A DNA stretch of 5,022 nucleotides from Thioalkalivibrio sp. (GTDB lineage: Bacteria > Pseudomonadota > Gammaproteobacteria > Ectothiorhodospirales > Ectothiorhodospiraceae): positions 1 through 5,022 of the forward strand of contig SLNI01000220.1 of the NCBI GenBank assembly GCA_007133115.1, read 5' to 3'. The position numbers and the translations under genes were made by a program. Below the pieces are notes generated by a model. The model was given only the letters and a program-made list of their open reading frames with translations. It did not search any database and had not been told where the DNA came from. How positions within the stretch are numbered: position 1 is the stretch's first letter; each line of letters starts with the position of its first letter. Shown here one piece after another: positions 4,530 to 5,022 of this stretch.

Positions 4530-4973
4530 CTACGCGATTTCCTTTTCGATCAGCACCTTCAGGTTCCGCACCACCCGCTCGGTACCGTCCTGAACAGCCA
4601 GACGAATGAGCTTCTCGAACGGTCGCAGCGCGAACCCGAGGCGGGCGAGTTCGAAGCTGAAGCCGAGGCCAGTATCGTCCCCTTGCTTCACGAAGCTGTA
4701 TTCGATCGCATACGGGTCGCGCAGGCCCCGAAAACACACGCGCCGCTGCGGCTCCAGCAGCACGACGCGAAAATCGGTCTCGGTGCGTCGGCCCTGGTCG
4801 ATCCGCACCTGGTTCGCCGTCCAGCCTGGGCAGAGCGGCCCCTGGGTCAGCGGTTGCAGGCTCTGAACCTCTGGAGACCAGCGCGGGTAGTTACGCACGA
4901 ACTCTTCGACCACGAACGCGTACACCGCCGGAAGCGGGCAGCGGATCAGCGTCCTGGACTCGGCCTTGACCAT
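4530..4973 (-). CDS. SRPBCC (START/polyketide cyclase-like) family protein
   Basis: A 147-aa single-domain protein of the helix-grip fold. It has an opening strand with RCPLPAVYAFVVEEFVRNYPRWSPEV (10-35), where such proteins carry the first strand and the alpha1-alpha2 V-helix. The central strands follow (about 52-110, including the basic DQGRRTE at 59-65), and the long C-terminal helix (about 113-146) closes the cavity. Family members bind lipids, quinones, polyketides or other hydrophobic ligands; no catalytic residue or substrate can be assigned here. There is no signal peptide, so it is probably cytoplasmic. The ATG at 4973 is the only reasonable start before the first strand. Its ribosome binding site is weak (AAAGG almost touching the ATG), so upstream coupling or an unusual leader is possible. 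It is the first visible gene of a minus-strand unit whose second gene encodes the LOV photoreceptor. Confidence 0.9.
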   Translation of the reverse strand: MVKAESRTLIRCPLPAVYAFVVEEFVRNYPRWSPEVQSLQPLTQGPLCPGWTANQVRIDQGRRTETDFRVVLLEPQRRVCFRGLRDPYAIEYSFVKQGDDTGLGFSFELARLGFALRPFEKLIRLAVQDGTERVVRNLKVLIEKEIA

Positions 4974-5022
4974 GCCTTTATCAATACCCCAGACAGCGAA
5001 TTGATGCCAGTTGAACGATCGG

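Overview
The window is GC-rich, with compact genes and strong G/C bias at third codon positions. Together with the protein families present (LemA, RssA-like patatin, YebE/DUF533-like, a Pseudomonas-type short LOV protein), this suggests a high-GC proteobacterium, most likely a gammaproteobacterium. No rRNA or other marker fixes the genus, so this is inference. I see no tRNA, rRNA, CRISPR array, riboswitch or complete insertion sequence.

Layout, left to right: the first 23 codons of a LemA-family membrane protein on the minus strand, cut by the window edge. Divergent from it, a patatin-like (RssA-type) phospholipase gene on the plus strand is intact except for one in-frame TAG at codon 113, which separates the catalytic Ser from the catalytic Asp. 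Convergent to that is a 12-TM MFS transporter (minus). Divergent from the transporter are a 98-aa hydrophobic protein of unknown function and then a DUF533/YebE-like protein with a TerB-like C-terminal domain (both plus). Convergent to these is a two-gene minus-strand unit: an SRPBCC (START/polyketide-cyclase fold) protein followed by a short LOV blue-light photoreceptor.

The intergenic gaps carry a dispersed repeat built on a 13-bp near-palindrome, GGGGTC-A/T-GACCCC. There are seven exact cores, one single-base variant and one half copy, found in both convergent junctions and in the divergent MFS/98-aa gap. Two copies carry a second conserved block, GAAAACGCG(C/A)ATCCTA, and these two lie in the same orientation on either side of the MFS gene. 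Pairs of inverted copies make 17-bp and 19-bp perfect inverted repeats where convergent genes meet, so they may also act as terminators. One copy has been absorbed into the 3' end of the patatin reading frame.

The points most worth following up are the amber-interrupted phospholipase, the bipartite repeat flanking the MFS gene, and the SRPBCC-LOV pair, a candidate light-responsive unit. I found no evidence of a wholly new multi-gene system.
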